DNA of 64,000 bases from Anaspis maculata (lineage: Eukaryota > Arthropoda > Insecta > Coleoptera > Scraptiidae), in assembly GCA_949128115.1 (NCBI GenBank), contig OX421966.1:33745042-33809041 (forward strand), given 5' to 3'. Shown here one piece after another: positions 19,446 to 32,010 of this stretch. The first letter of the stretch is position 1. Each line of letters starts with the position of its first letter. Made by a program: the position numbers and the translations under genes. The notes below the pieces were generated by a model, which was not told where the DNA came from, did not search any database, and was given only the letters and a program-made list of their open reading frames with translations.

Positions 19446-21022
19446 GGGTACGTAGTGGGATAGAGTGTATTGTTGGTTGCATAGTACCAGGAGCCGGGTT
19501 TATATTTTTTAATTAGAAACGTTCATTGAATTATAAACACGTTAGTATTTAATCCAAAATGCTCCAACGAAAAATTAAAATCAACATCACTATGATGCGC
19601 TACCTGCTTCGTCGAATACAGGTTTTTCTCACTAATTATTCATAAACTCGCGCCACCGTAATAACAATATATCTAACACGACTATGGGGGGTGCTGGGAG
19701 ATGTATTTGTGACAAGGAAAGAAACCTCCTTAATTAGCCGTTATAAGGGGTGGCTCTTCACTTATTCATGCAGGCATAAGTTTGATTTGTTCCATACATC
19801 GTTGTTAAAACGTGCCGTGCCAACATGACTTTTTAATGTGTCGACGTAAATTATTGACCGGAACAATCGAAGGAAAATAAGGAGTTTCTTTAGAACTTTC
19901 CCGCATCAATAATTGCCGCAGGCGTGATCACTTATTTATCAGATTTTACCACATTACATTACCCGATATTCATAAGAAAAAAAACGAAATGTGATGGAGT
20001 AAGTAAGTGCGACTTGACTTTTTTTCTGTAAGATAGGGTTATTTTCGATCACACGCGCATTTATTATGCAAAATGACCATAGCTCGTGTAAAGCCGAAAC
20101 GATCACAAAGCGAAAAGAATCACAGCTATTATGTTCTGGAAACATAATATTTTTGGACTATTAGAAGTTGTCCTGTTTCATAATGCATCGGAGATGGTGG
20201 TTTGAGTCGCCCGTCGAACCGCATACTTAAATCATAGACGTTTCGGGGTTGAATTCTCGCACACATACGACTCGGCATCGCACACACATATACACAAAGG
20301 GAATATCGTAGATGAGAGCCTGCCGGGGAGGTGTGTACCCTCTCATCTGCATACCGGGGTAAAAACCATCATCTCCGGCCCCAGCTCCTGCTACACAGTG
20401 CAAACTAGACGCTGGCTGGCCCGCAGCTAGCTGCTCTGGCATCGCACAACCAAGGGTTGTTTTAGGCCGAGAAATCCGGGGGTGGGTCCATTAATCTTGC
20501 CTCATCTCGGTCCCCCATTGCATATTCACGTCCACACATCACGGATTGCCAGGCAAGGACCCGGTACATGCATGCGAAGATTTACTTAAGACGTTGTTGC
20601 CATGGTCCGCACACCACATCCCCGCCCGCCGCCCTTCTCTAACCCTTCCTCAGTCCTCTGCCACCCGCATCCTTCGAGACCATTGGCGTAGACAAGGGGT
20701 CGTGCATTACAGATTACAGCTTCAATTTAGATACATCAAGTATATGAACTTACTCGAAGGACATTAGGGCCAGTTCTGTATCAAACCCGTAAAATTCAAA
20801 GACCGTTAGAACATAAGTGAGCAACCAAGCCGATTTCTGATCATTTCGACAGATGATCGGAGCTCTTTAAAATTTTAAGAGATATGTTTTAAGTTCACAG
20901 CACTTTCCCAGACGTCGAGTAAGTATGAACATATAGGCGCCTTTCTTTTATCACAGTCACAATACTCACCTCACCTCGCATCTCAATTGAAGAAAGAGAA
21001 AACGAGAAATCGCCAACAAGTT
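19446..21022. other. Non-coding interval, nothing recognised
   Basis: No supported gene or repeat. The 20.2-20.7 kb part is locally GC-richer but has no motif-bearing frame. Confidence 0.4.
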
Positions 21023-21239
21023 ATATCCCGTTCACTTTTTATTTTCAGTGGAATGATCTTTTGAAGCAAAAATAAAGTGACAGGCTGGAGCGCTGGGTGG
21101 GACGATACAGCCGATGGCCGCTGATAGTTTCGCTGCAAAACTTTGAAGGTGCCATCAGACGTAGCCGTAGACCCCCAGCTTGTCACTTTATTTTTGCTCC
21201 AAAAGTCATTCCACTGAAATTAAAAAGTGAACGAGATAT
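21023..21239. mobile_element. Palindromic MITE, family M1, copy 2
   Basis: Left ATATCCCGTTCACTTTTTAT and the inverse of the right end ATATCTCGTTCACTTTTTAA begin two arms that share TTTCAGTGGAATGA, GCAAAAATAAAGTGACA and GCTGG. The loop has CTGATAGTTTCGCTGCAAAA. This is the most complete of three copies in the window. Confidence 0.88.
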
Positions 21240-22159
21240 AGTGAGACACCACTATCAAATGAGGAGAAGGTACTCGACTTATATTCATGTGACGAGAAGA
21301 ACGCTGATAATTATCAGATAATTGGAACTCTTGAAAGAAACTGAGGAATCTTTTTTTGATTTTTTTCTTGAATTCTAGACGGTCGCTTTCAAACTAGACA
21401 ACTAAGAGTTGGATCTCGAGTAGATACACGGACCTCCCATTAGCCTAGGTGTCACGATACTATTTTCATACTATTTTAGTCGTTACACTAGCTTACTAAC
21501 CTAGTCTCTCATTCTATATTTCTAGCATCAAACTAGTACGAGAATAGTATCGTGATACTACATACGCTTTAATGAAACTGGACTGCTGATCAATATGTCT
21601 TTTTAAATTACAAAAATGACTCCCCTATGAAGGATACCATCTAGTTTGTTACCCAGTACCCAGTGGTTCTCAAACGGTAACGGAGCACATCAAAGTGCAT
21701 CTATGGAAATTAGACCATCAAGACCATTTCTAGAATGATGTCGTCTCTCTGTTTGTCTGTAATCTTCCAAGATAACTGCCTAACCACTTGATTCGATAAA
21801 CTTGGAATCTGGTATGCAGACAGTTTTGCTGTCGAATGAGCTGATGGGATTTATAAGCGTGAATTATCTATTATTGTGACTTACAGAGCCTGTAGCCATC
21901 TCATAGTGAAATTACAAGAAGGTTATGTCTGCAAGAAAAAGTCATGCTTGTAGTAGTAATAAGTTTATCCACTCCACGGGCCATAGGCTCCGTGTTATTT
22001 GCATTTTATGTACAATACAACTTTTATTTAAACTGAATTATTATTTACGATATTTCACCGGAATACTCGTTCTCTTGTTTATTTTCACTAACTTCATCCA
22101 CTTCCGTCCCCTTCCATATTCATTCAGCATATCTTGTTTTCTTTCCTTCTAATTTCTGT
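21240..22159. other. Non-coding interval, nothing recognised
   Basis: AT-rich, with no supported coding frame. A short inverted motif CTAGTACGAGAATAGTATCGTGATAC versus GTGTCACGATACTATTTTCATAC near 21450-21560 may be the remains of another small element. Confidence 0.35.
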
Positions 22160-22501
22160 TCAATTTTCACTGAAATAATAAGTTTCTATGCACTCAGCAA
22201 GTGTTTCATAGTTTCTGCTTCCACTTTCCACATCCTGCACTTTCTCGCAGTTTCCTCCAGCCCCACGTCTGAATTTGCCTTTGATTTTTATTTCATTTCC
22301 GTTCTCTCCTTTCAGGTACTTGGGCTCTTTTTTTGTTATTAGCCTCTCGCAATCTTTGTGATATCTGGATTCTCTGATTCTCTCCCTTCTTTGTTGTCTA
22401 TCCACATCACTGTTCCTCACCCTTGAGTCTTCTCTCATCAATCTTTCGCTTTTCCCTATTGTCTTGACTTCTTCACTTGAATATCCTGTACTTTCTAGCA
22501 T
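22160..22501 (-). pseudogene. LINE ORF2 C-terminal fragment
   Basis: Minus-strand 113-codon frame with RIRESRYHKDCERLITKKEP, then YLKGENG and RNYETLAECIE. The pattern (I)R.S.Y...Y, then PxYL, then a TL(EH)..EC zinc remnant matches the far C-terminus of insect LINE ORF2, but the Cys/His ligands are mostly lost. An RPB5-like retrocopy sits immediately upstream. Confidence 0.6.
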
Positions 22502-22764
22502 TGTTCTATTTTTTTTTTAATTTTCAAAATGGTTTATTCAGAAAAATGAGTACACATAAACATAGAAGTAGAAGGTATAGATTATAGACACTACAGTGTC
22601 GTTTGATTGTCGGTTACAAGCTTGTAGTAAAAGTAAATTCCGGCGGTGCCTGATCTCTTAGTCATCTTGATCAGCTGGCCTATCTTCCATCCATAATATT
22701 TTATCACTGGATCTCCAATCTTTATTTTTGGAAGCTGGTTTTCTTTCAACTTATATCCAGCCAT
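22502..22764 (-). pseudogene. RPB5 (shared RNA polymerase I/II/III subunit) C-terminal retrocopy
   Basis: The minus-strand frame 22764-22591 (57 codons) contains YKLKENQLPKIKIGDPV followed by KYYGWKIGQ and SGTAGIYFYYKLV. This is the C-terminal assembly domain of RPB5/RPABC1, which is normally about 210 residues, so about three quarters is missing at the 5' side. Downstream are an AATAAA signal (22533-22538) and an A-rich tail (T run 22509-22518 on the plus strand), as expected of a processed copy. Many positions that are normally invariant differ, and the product carries a DNQTTL extension. Alternatives are a terminal exon of a divergent paralogue (a TTATTTAG acceptor-like site precedes the ATG) or a truncated LINE-mobilised pseudogene, which I prefer. 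Confidence 0.65.
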
Positions 22765-23159
22765 CTAAATAACCATCATTATATTAGCTGTCTACTTCAA
22801 CTCCCCTATTTATTTCTCGTCCGTCTCCTCTCTTCAGCACTCCTGCAGTAATTTTCATTGCTCTTTGTACTCCATCGTTTCCTCATATTTCACTGCTCTT
22901 GTACCAGTTCATGTTCTTAGTTTCCATCTCTTGCGCTATAGACCAATACTATTTTCTAGACGTTTTTTCTTTTTCCAATTCTTGATGTTCTTTCCATCAG
23001 ATGAATTGAAATCTGACGGTACTTTGTCAATCTTTATTAGAGCTTATTACATTACCGATTTCGAGAGCATCATCTCATCATCAGGTGTATATCGTCACAA
23101 ATAATTAATGAAAATGTAACTTGGAACAAGACAATTATTGGAAAAATGCATCGTGAAAC

Positions 23160-23545
23160 TTTATTTTCTAGTCACTTGGCGACATCGGATTGCAGATTGA
23201 ATGGTGGATGGCTGGATGGCCATAAATTTCGGAGAAAAATTGGAGTTTCGGTGGGTTCACGTGTTTCGATCGCCAAAAGGAGGATCTTCCCATCATATCG
23301 GGCGTGTTTTCTTCTTCATTGTCTTCCTCTTTTATCTCTCTATTCACTCTCACCAGCATCCCCACTCTTGCTAGACTTTTTCGCCCCTCTTTTATTGCTG
23401 CTTGATATTTCAACTTACATTCGTCTGGTAACTTTTTTCTTGTTCCAATTTCTTTCTTCTACCATGACTTCGACAGACCCACAACTCGAACTTTCCCATA
23501 TATTCCCAGAAGCTATCTTCTTCATTTGTTACTCCAAAAAGTTTT
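23160..23545 (-). pseudogene. LINE endonuclease N-terminal fragment
   Basis: Minus strand, in two frames: FWEYMGKFE then VGLSKSW (about 23530-23470), followed by LPDECKLKYQAAIKEGRK and GMLVRVNREI. The order matches the start of the LINE APE endonuclease (F.DVVGLVETW ... L.....GRA.GGM). Frameshifts and a stop are present. It is probably the same element as 22160-22501, with the RPB5-like copy and lost sequence between. Confidence 0.55.
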
Positions 23546-24182
23546 AAAAAAATCTTGATATTTCTTTTTTGGAAGTTCCGCTCGCTTTTTTTTTCCTTTA
23601 TTGTTTCCCTTAAATTATTTCTGTTTTCTTGTCCGTCCCTTTTGATGCCTCAATCTTATTTGTTTCTGTCCGGTTTCTAATCCTACTCATAATTTTTTGC
23701 TGCAGATTTTAATCCCTCCCCTTTCCAAATGTACGTCTTGCTACTGCTACTTGTGGTCATTCACTTTTCAGTAAATTACCTTTCTCTTATTTTTCCTTCC
23801 CCGAAAGAAGATTCTCCTCCTCTCCATGAGGTGCTTCCATGCTTATACTTGCCATAACTTCGAGCTGGTCAAAATTATCTCATAGAGCCCAATTTTTTGA
23901 ACCTGCATTTCGAAAAATGACTGAAAGTTGAATGACGACAAAAATAAACGGGGAATTTTCTAGATTTTTTGACACAGTATGTTCAAAGTATTGCTGATCA
24001 AACATTCCTTTCGTGTCAACCTCTGAAATCTGATGTTCACCCCCCAATAAATAAATAACTTCTGCAATGCGCTATTGGAAATAAATTGTTACTTGGTATT
24101 ATGTATTGGAAAGGGTGGTCCACGTTGATCTCTTATGTCCACTCACCCTTACCCCTATAGCCCCTATGCCTTTGAAAACATC
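23546..24182. other. Non-coding interval
   Basis: Pyrimidine-rich; no supported gene. Confidence 0.4.
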
Positions 24183-25328
24183 CTCAGTATTATTATCATT
24201 ATTATTATCATCATCATTATTGATTGAAACGACCAACAGGCTCGAGCCCAATGGACTACTTGCCTAATTTTTTTTTTATGGGCTCAATCGATAGTATGGC
24301 CAAAAATAATGTACCCGTATTTTTTCTTTTCCCTGAATTCTCAAAATTGCGGCCGTGATGCGTGTTTTGAAAATATATCTGTGACGTTACAAATATACTA
24401 AAAACTAAACAAACAGCACTGTTGGATTGAAAACTCAAAAAACTGGTAGAATGGCATCACAATATTTGAGAAATATATACATAAAAATCCCACTGAAGTT
24501 TCCCTACTGTTACCAAGCCTTTGAAAAAAAAATCGAAAAAAAAATCTTTTAAACCAATTGATATTTTTTTCAGAAATATTCAGGAAATACTCTTTATTAC
24601 TCTTGTTGATGATTAAAAGTATTTCCAGCCAAAGTTATTCCTTAAGCAAGTACCCCATTACAGGTCGAGTTTAAAAAAAGCCGTATATATTGAAGCAGGG
24701 TGCAGAACAGGATGTCGACGTCATTTTTGATCAAGCTATGATTTGGGAACATCCTGCTGAGAGGAGAAGATGCCATAAGTTTTGTTGTGACAAAAGACAG
24801 CAGATACAAAACCTTTGATCTCAAATGAGCACCAAGTATGCGAAAGTCAATCCTGCTCAGAATCTCAGCTCAGTCAACTCCCCCAAAAAGAATCTTGTGT
24901 AGGTAAATAACGAAGTAGGCAGCCCTGCGATGGTTCAAACTCTGTAAGTGGAACCTGTTCTGCAGCTCTCTGTCAGGGAAACCCCTAGGATGATAGACGC
25001 TGTCCACCCTGAAGGACAGAAATTTTAAAAATCTCCGCTGTACTCTCTCTAGGCTGTCAATATAAATCTTAGATAAGAGGCTCCAAATAACAGAAGCATA
25101 CTCAAGCTTCGACCTGACAAACGTGCAGTACAGCAGACGAATAGTAGCGACGTATGCAAAGTCCCTTGAGTTTTGGACGACAAAGCCCAGACTTCTGAAC
25201 GCCGATTGGACGAAATCGTTCATGTGCTTCCCGAAGGAAAGCTCTGGGTCAGAACCAAGACCAACCAACACCAAGATCTCTAACGCTGCCAGGCCTAGAA
25301 AGAGTGTATGCGCCCAGGTTGTAGTCAT
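24183..25328 (-). pseudogene. Jockey/CR1-like LINE: ORF2 C-terminus and 3' end
   Basis: Minus strand from 25328: SDPELSFGKHMNDFVQSAF, SLGFVVQNSRDF, YCTFVRSKLEYASVIW, LERVQRRFLKFL and RVDSVYHPRGFPDRELQ. These blocks follow the RT domain in Jockey/CR1-type ORF2. The frame continues to about 24656, where a MITE (24249-24654) interrupts. Beyond it, CTCGAGCCTGTTGGTCG and a (GAT/AAT)n tail mark the LINE 3' end near 24183. The upstream RT domain is absent, as in a 5'-truncated copy. Confidence 0.85.
24249..24654. mobile_element. TIR MITE, family M2, copy 1
   Basis: About 405 bp with ends AATGGACTACTTGCC and the inverse of GCAAGTACCCCATT. It is nearly collinear with 43482-43885 (shared ACCCGTATTTTTTCTTTT, AAATTGCGGCCGT, ACAAATATACTAAAAACTAA). 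Inserted at the end of LINE coding sequence. Non-coding; the shared short open frames are shadows. Confidence 0.88.
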
Positions 25329-25429
25329 AGAGAGTTAGGTTGCGCTTTCAGGTTGCCTTGCACCACCCATCAACCATGTCAAGGTTTGCCTGAAGTAACT
25401 GACAATCATTACCCAGGCAACACACGTTA

Positions 25430-25640
25430 GTTTAATAAACGTTTATTCAACGTATAATCGGTATATTTTTGGTTCAAGTCTGGTAAAGGTATATCGCATA
25501 AACGTTTATATTAAACGAATTTATAACTAAACGTTTGAAAATCGTTTTATAAACGTATGCAAAAATCCATTTTTGTAAATGTAATTTATTATCTATTGAA
25601 TTTAAACGAATAATATCATAGTTTATTCAACGATTTTAAC
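25430..25640. repeat. AT-rich segment with repeated AAACGTTTAT motif
   Basis: AAACGTTTAT or TAAACGTTT occurs at least five times in about 200 bp. This is low-complexity sequence of unknown origin. Confidence 0.5.
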
Positions 25641-25659
25641 AAATCAAACGTGAACCATT

Positions 25660-25800
25660 CTTGTCTGATTTGTCCTAATTCAAGTAAAAATAATGGTTTG
25701 TCTGGATTTTAAGCAAAAATATTGATTTGTCCTGATTTTGAGCAAAAATACTGATTTGTTCTGGTTTCAAGCAGAATCCTGGTTATTCTGATTTTGAATT
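25660..25800. repeat. Minisatellite, about 33 bp x 4
   Basis: Four imperfect copies of TTGATTTGTCCTGATTTTNAGCAAAAATA. Confidence 0.75.
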
Positions 25801-27100
25801 CACCGCGAAAATATCGAGCGATTCACCACCTCACTCCTCTCCTACATAATCACACTTCTCTTCCACATACTTCCGTTCCTGTGGACGTAACATCTTACTA
25901 GTGGCGCTTGTGTCTACAAAAAAAAACAACTTTGCTTTCGCTGTCGTCATTTTGTCAACCGTCAACCAAACTATCGACCATTTTGCAGTTGCCCATCACA
26001 ACAAACAAATGCACGATAAATAAATGTCAAAAAAGTAACCATGCAACCACGTCAAAGTTGTTTGCTGTCAAAGAATAAGTCCAACAAGAATTTCTAATTT
26101 CCACCACCATGGGCTCTGTATGTCCTACGCGTTGACCGCTCAAGGTCATATGTACGTAGCTCATACTGGTAGATATGTCCTACAGCCTACCGAAGAAATA
26201 AAAGGTTTAATTTTGTGTTCAGTTTTTCCATTATGGAATTTTATTCCCAATGATCACATTTGAATTTCTTTTGTTATCAATAGGGTTGCCAGAAGGTCTA
26301 TTTTTTAAAGAGGACATGTTTTCTTTTTCGACGGGGATTTTTTCTTTTTTTTTTCTCCCAAGCACAGCCCAGGAGAGGTTTTTTTTCATTTCTCATCAAT
26401 TGTTGTATTTTTCTTGTTGGTAAAATTTTTGGGAAAAAGGGGGCATTTTGCTCCACCCCTCTAGCCCCCCCCCCTCCGTTTTCTTTCTGCGTGTTTTGTG
26501 TTTTCTGTTTTTTGTTTCATTGTTTTGATTTTAATTCATTTGAAGTTGGTCACCTTCTTAATTATTATAGGCGGGAATTATACAGGATCGCTTTCTCACA
26601 GGAAATGTTTGTAGGTCTTAAATAACAAGTGGAAGAAATCTGTATCATTCTGTGCAGGTTTATTGAGTATAGGTCTGTGAATTATCTCCATTTGAATATT
26701 CAAAGGCCATTTACTCGAAACTACTATGGTTCCATATAAAACTTATTTGTCCACCCCACACGACGATTTGAAAGCCCTTGGAAAACTGCATTTGAAACAG
26801 TCGTTAAAAATTGAAAGTATATTTCTCCAACTCTCTTCGGTCAAAAATTGAAAAATGTCAAAGTTCACAGCTTCACCTACGTTGAAGTTTGTTGTGATAG
26901 ACACTTGTGGTTTGACTCCAGTATACGTTACACTTCTTCGTGTTCTCAAAGTCTTTTAGGATGAAATTAATTTTGGGAACCAAAAGAAATCTTGATTGTC
27001 TCCATGAAGAAGAAGTACCTACTTATTCAAAATTTACGCCAATAGATGACTCGAAAACATGCTTCTGTTTATCCAAATTCATATATCCCATATATTTGTT
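25801..27100. other. Non-coding interval
   Basis: No supported gene. The minus frame 26743-26949 has no recognised motif. Confidence 0.35.
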
Positions 27101-27104
27101 TGCT

Positions 27105-27445
27105 CATATTTGTGATGTTCAGGGTTCCACGCGTAAATTCAAGATGCACCGAGACGTTTTACCTCCCTACTACTACTAATGTTCTTAAGGCCTCTCCCAT
27201 ATATCAAATGTGCTCTAATTATACGAGTGTCCAGGATCGAATTGACATATTCTCTTGTTCTGTTGGCCAGATCAGGTCTTGCTTTGACGGATCTGCTTCT
27301 GGCGGTGTTGAGTGATCGCGGTTCTTTTCTTGTTGTCTTTTTTTTTTCCTCTTCTCTCTTAGCTTGATGTGCGCCTCACTCTGTTAATGGGTATCTACCT
27401 GTTGAGTGGGAATCTCAATAATAATAATAATAATAATAATAATAT
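27105..27445 (+). pseudogene. LINE ORF2 C-terminus and (AAT)n 3' end, plus strand
   Basis: The plus frame reads FRVPRVNSRCTETFYLP, TTTNVLKASPIYQMCSNY and DRIDIFSCS, the last conserved block of Jockey/CR1 ORF2 (also seen degraded at 24.7 kb). After about 180 bp of UTR, TTAATGGGTATCTACCTGTT and (AAT)9 end the element. It is the only LINE here on the plus strand. An M1 MITE starts right after the tail. Confidence 0.75.
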
Positions 27446-27640
27446 TTTCTATTTTCAGTAGAATGACTTTTTGGAGCGGAAGTAAAGTGACAAGCTGGGG
27501 GGCTACGACTACGGCTGGATGGCACCTGCAAAGTTTGGGAGCGAAACTATCAGCGGCCATCGGTCGTATGCTCTCAGCGCTCCAGCTTGTCACTTTATTT
27601 TTACTCCAAAAAGTGATTCTACTAAACATTAAAAGTGTGT
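27446..27640. mobile_element. Palindromic MITE, family M1, copy 3
   Basis: Arms begin TATTTTCAGTAGAATGACTT, with an inverse at the right (AAGTGATTCTACTAAACATT). The internal AAGTAAAGTGACAAGCTGGG and the loop GCGAAACTATCAGCGGCCAT match copies 1 and 2. It abuts the LINE (AAT)n tail, so it may have inserted into that tail. Confidence 0.85.
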
Positions 27641-29335
27641 GGGATACCTACCTATTTATCGATAAAATTGTGCTGGATTTTAGAAATTTGTATCCGTGAA
27701 TATACGGTAGTAAGTAAGGTATAGGTGCACGGTGTATGAGCATTTCCAATAACAGTGTGGCTTTGATTCAGCTATCATATTTTCTCTGTAATCAAAAATC
27801 GATGAGATAACCGCTTGCATCATTAATTAAAGTGTCGTGCATAGTAATTAGAAAAACCGATAACCAAACAAAACTGGAACTAATTCTTTCATCATGAAAT
27901 CCCGCCTATGCGACGGCACGGACAATTGACCCAAAATCTGCCCTTCATTGCGATCGGGATTATTAAAACATCCAAATCGGAGAGGGCTTATTGACCAGTT
28001 TCACCTACTTTCCACCAAGATGATTTCCCATCACAGAACATCAATGGCGGTATTGGTAGCTTTGAATACAACAAGTCGTAGCCAAGCCAAAGCAACAAAT
28101 GAAAGCACTTGATTAATTCAACAAAACCGAATTGATTCCATGATTTTTTAAAACGACAAGTTCAGCAGCAAGAGTACGCATACTCATTATCGAAACACGC
28201 TTTAATAATGCAGTTCTAATCGTCAAATTTCCAATCGATTAATAATTGAGATGAGACCGGGTGCGGTTAGCGTGACTCGTCGCCTCCAATTTTTATGTGC
28301 TTGCGAGTGCGAGGATCAATCATAGAAAAATCCGATGACGGCAAGACCGCCTGCGGGAATTTTCTTTCAACAGGTCTCTCCTTATATGTGAGCGTGGTGT
28401 ATTATGCACCCTTGGGTCGTATAAAGGCAGTTTATTGGACAAATAAAGAGGCGAATTCATGATCGCGCGAGAGGTGGTATAGGAGGATGTGAGCGGTTTA
28501 GCTTGACGTGCTTATGGGAGCTTCAATCTATAAAAACGGGCGAACCAGTTGTAAAAATCCAGTAGGTAATGTGCATGCACTCTGGCGTCTGATTCTCCTG
28601 GACATATTGCATCAACCCTTATAGCTGAAGACATGTGATGCATATACCCAATTATCCACGAATAACTTGAGGCTGCATGAACGACCTACTCTACAGACCT
28701 GAAGTTGATGCCTAGACGTCCGACTGAAGATCAATTCTCTCAATAACTTCATGTACGGGCTATGAGGGTGCAATGTGCTTTTCGCCAGATCGCAACTCGA
28801 ACACTCGTCTGGTACCATAACACAAGACATCAAAACTGCCTAATACCCCTCAGTCACCCAAGCCTCGTGAATAACCGTGAAGACCCAAGCGGAATCATCA
28901 CGGTCCCCCGTCGATTTTCTGAAAAATCATCCTGTGCCAGAAATTGCCCATTCGCCCAACAAATATGCTCTTCTTGGCCCAAATGCATCATATTTCACAA
29001 CTGCTGCAACCATTTCTACGGCAGCTGTGGTTGGTGCTGTTGTAGTTGCATCGAAAGAATAAAATAGTTGTTTATACACCAAGGGACTAAAGTGAGTTTT
29101 TAGTTCCGCAGGTGAAGTTTGATAACCAAGGGCCCTTGCCAATGAAGTCTTTGTCACATGGTCATTGAATTCATATTTGTCAGTGAAACTTCCTGCCGCG
29201 TTAGATCGTTTGCAATTGACACTTTGGATTGTCTAAGTAGCTACTCTGTTTCAAGATGTCCAGTTTCTTTCGATAGTGCACGAATCTCGCAATGATCGGC
29301 CTTCCACCCCGGGCTTTTCCAAATCTATGCAGGTG
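27641..29335. other. Mostly non-coding; weak LINE ORF1-like frame at the right end
   Basis: Nothing recognised up to about 28900. On the minus strand, 29413-29201 contains HLHRFGKARGGRPIIARFV, which resembles the RIGK.RG.RPI.V.F motif of LINE ORF1 (RRM region), followed by an open frame to about 28930. Fragmentary; confidence applies to the ORF1 resemblance. Confidence 0.4.
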
Positions 29336-29919
29336 GCTAATTAGGCCAGGCGGTATGTCGGTAAAATTACTACAATCTGGAAAATACTCCGACAAAAGCT
29401 TTAATGGTGTCAAACTCTTCGTAAGGTCAGTAGGTATCTACCACTGAGTTTCCGCCCAAAAACGAGTTTTGCTGATTCCTCCACATCTGCGCGAAGGTAA
29501 AGAATGCCTTGAAAGTGCAAAAAACCCTGCTAAACCTTCCTACTTTTTTGTTATATTTACCTCAGTGCAAACGTACAACTCTTACGCAAACATTGCAAGC
29601 ATCTGTCATTATCTCTGTGCCACTCTTACTGTTAAAAAAAAGATTTATTTGTGTGGGTCAGATAAATTACATTTAATCGTTTTTCCACACATGAAAACGA
29701 TGGAGCAACATGTATTTTGTATGTTTTCTAATAACTTGTATCCATTTAACCCATTTATGGCGTTAAAATTTCAATAACAGCATTTTTGAAGATGTTACCA
29801 GCTAAGAAGTGAATAATTTTTACCCGCCTGTTCAGCAGCAGCTCTTCCAATTTCACCAAACACCGTTTGCGAAAATTTTATGAGGAATGAAAAGCTCAAA
29901 CTCTTCTCTAACTATATCG

Positions 29920-30289
29920 TGCCTGGCTTAATCGCGGCACTCACTTGAAAATCTAAAAAGCTCATTTCTTTTTGAGCGGTCTTATTTCACCCGAGTGCGG
30001 CCGTGCCTATTTGACATAGACGATTACACGAGGTTAGAAATGTACTCTTTTCCAGCTTTGAAACACGACCATTATTACCAAGACTTTGTACATTGGTTGA
30101 TGAAGAAATTATATATTATTTTATCAATAATGGTCGTGTTTCAAAGCTAGAAGAGAGTACATTTCCAAGCTTTTGTAATCAGTTCGGTCTATGTCAAGTA
30201 GACATGGCCGCTCGCGGATAAAATAGAACGGCTCGAAAAGAAATCAGTCTCCTACACTTTCAAAAAGCGTGCTGCGGTTCAGCCAGACA
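29920..30289. mobile_element. Palindromic MITE (370 bp) in the left arm
   Basis: Left TGCCTGGCTTAATCGCGGCA and the inverse of the right end TGTCTGGCTGAACCGCAGCA. The arms remain alignable to the centre (CTCATTTCTTTT.GAGC, TATTTGACATAGAC, AGCTTTGAAACACGACCATT). Absent from the matching place in the right arm (near 33890), so it inserted after the inverted repeat formed. Confidence 0.9.
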
Positions 30290-32010
30290 TAATATCATTA
30301 TAGTAGAGGAAAAATGAGACTCTATTGTGACTTTCGTGTGCACGGAAAGGTAAAAAGCTGGGGTGCATTTTTTATGGTGTAGTATGGCTTGGGGATGAAG
30401 AATCCACTTGTCGTCAAAAAATCGTCCAGTGTGGGGGCGGTATGGGGGCGGTTTTGTGAAAAAACAGTTTTTTTAAAAAATGTTCTACAGTTTGTCAGCT
30501 TTTGGCTGATATTAGCTTGGAACAAATCCGTCAACTGTAAGTTGTCGTAAATAATTTATGAATAAAAAGGTGATCATTTACTTTGCCATTAGAATACACG
30601 TAAAACTTGACTGCCTCGTGCGCAAAGAACGTTGAATATCTCAGTAACGTGTTGAATGACATTTTCCATTCCACTCCCACTCGATTATCTCCGTAACCAC
30701 TAGTTCAATCAAAAAAGTTCCTTCTGTAAACCATGTTACCTATTCCATTGCGATTCTTGCGGTTTTTTCAGATTTGATTTATCTTGAATAGTAACTGAGC
30801 TAGGGACGGAATTGTAATGTACTGCATGCAGCGGACAACTGCAGCGCTGAGGCCCTCGCGTACCCCTGCCATCCGCGCACCCCCGCGAAGGCCATGGTGT
30901 ATTGAGGCGGGAAATCTGCAGATTTATTATTGTGGCTGATGATCGAAACATTGTAAAAGTGTAGTCGGTAAATTTGCAATATAAATAAATAAATCCCCCT
31001 GAATTACGACGTACGTCTTCACATATTATAATAGTCCAGTCAAAATAGGTTTTAACCGGAAATAAATTCGGAAGTTGACGAAATTTGGTGGATCGATGCA
31101 GAATTGAACGTGGAATAACATACTGAAATTCCCAAAAAGCTTGTTTTTTTTAGGACCAATAAAAAAGGGCCATCCTTGAAAATTTTCTTTTTTTCTGAAT
31201 GGCTTGTGAACTATTATCTCTTCAGAACACAGCACCAGCACCAGCAAAGCAAATGTAGCCCGTTAAATTCCCAAGAGATCGTACAAAACTCATCACTTTT
31301 TGGTCAATAGCCTCTGTGATATCGAGTCTACAAAAACGCAGTGAAAATTACTCAAAATATATTTCCGGATTTTATGTAAAAATATGCATGGTGTCAATTC
31401 AGGGGCTGTAACGTGGACAGCGAATGTGCGAATTTCAATGTGTTTTACATGCGGGAAAAGCTAATTCAACATTCGGTATCACACTTTTGTCTAGAAGTCA
31501 AGAAGTCGCCAACTTCAAAATGGTACTTTTCCTCGACCTGTGAAATCGATACTTGCTGTCTCGAAGAATCCCCAAAAATCGATTTTTTTCATACCATACT
31601 ATTTGCCTCATTTTTCACTTAGGTAGAGTAAAACCATCCAGGGAAAATATGAAGAATTGAATACAGAAAAAATAACATGTTTCGGAATATTTATCCTATA
31701 GTGATGGTTTCTGAGTTGTATGGGTTGAAAGACTAAAACGACCTATTCAGAAAAAAAAGGTAGTCCGGACACTAACTGCTGAATATTGTACTTGCATTTG
31801 ATGATTGTTTTTAAATTCTTCAGATGTCAATATAACATTTGTGATGTTGTCGTGGAAGAACGGACAAAAGAGCTTGATGGAAATGTATGGAATAATAGAG
31901 CTAATAAATAATGAAAGCAGGATGGTTGACTAGATAGAGAAAAAGTTATTTGAATCAAAGGCGTTGTAAAAATGTTTAAAAGGGAAATCTATACAATCAT
32001 TTAGGCAATT

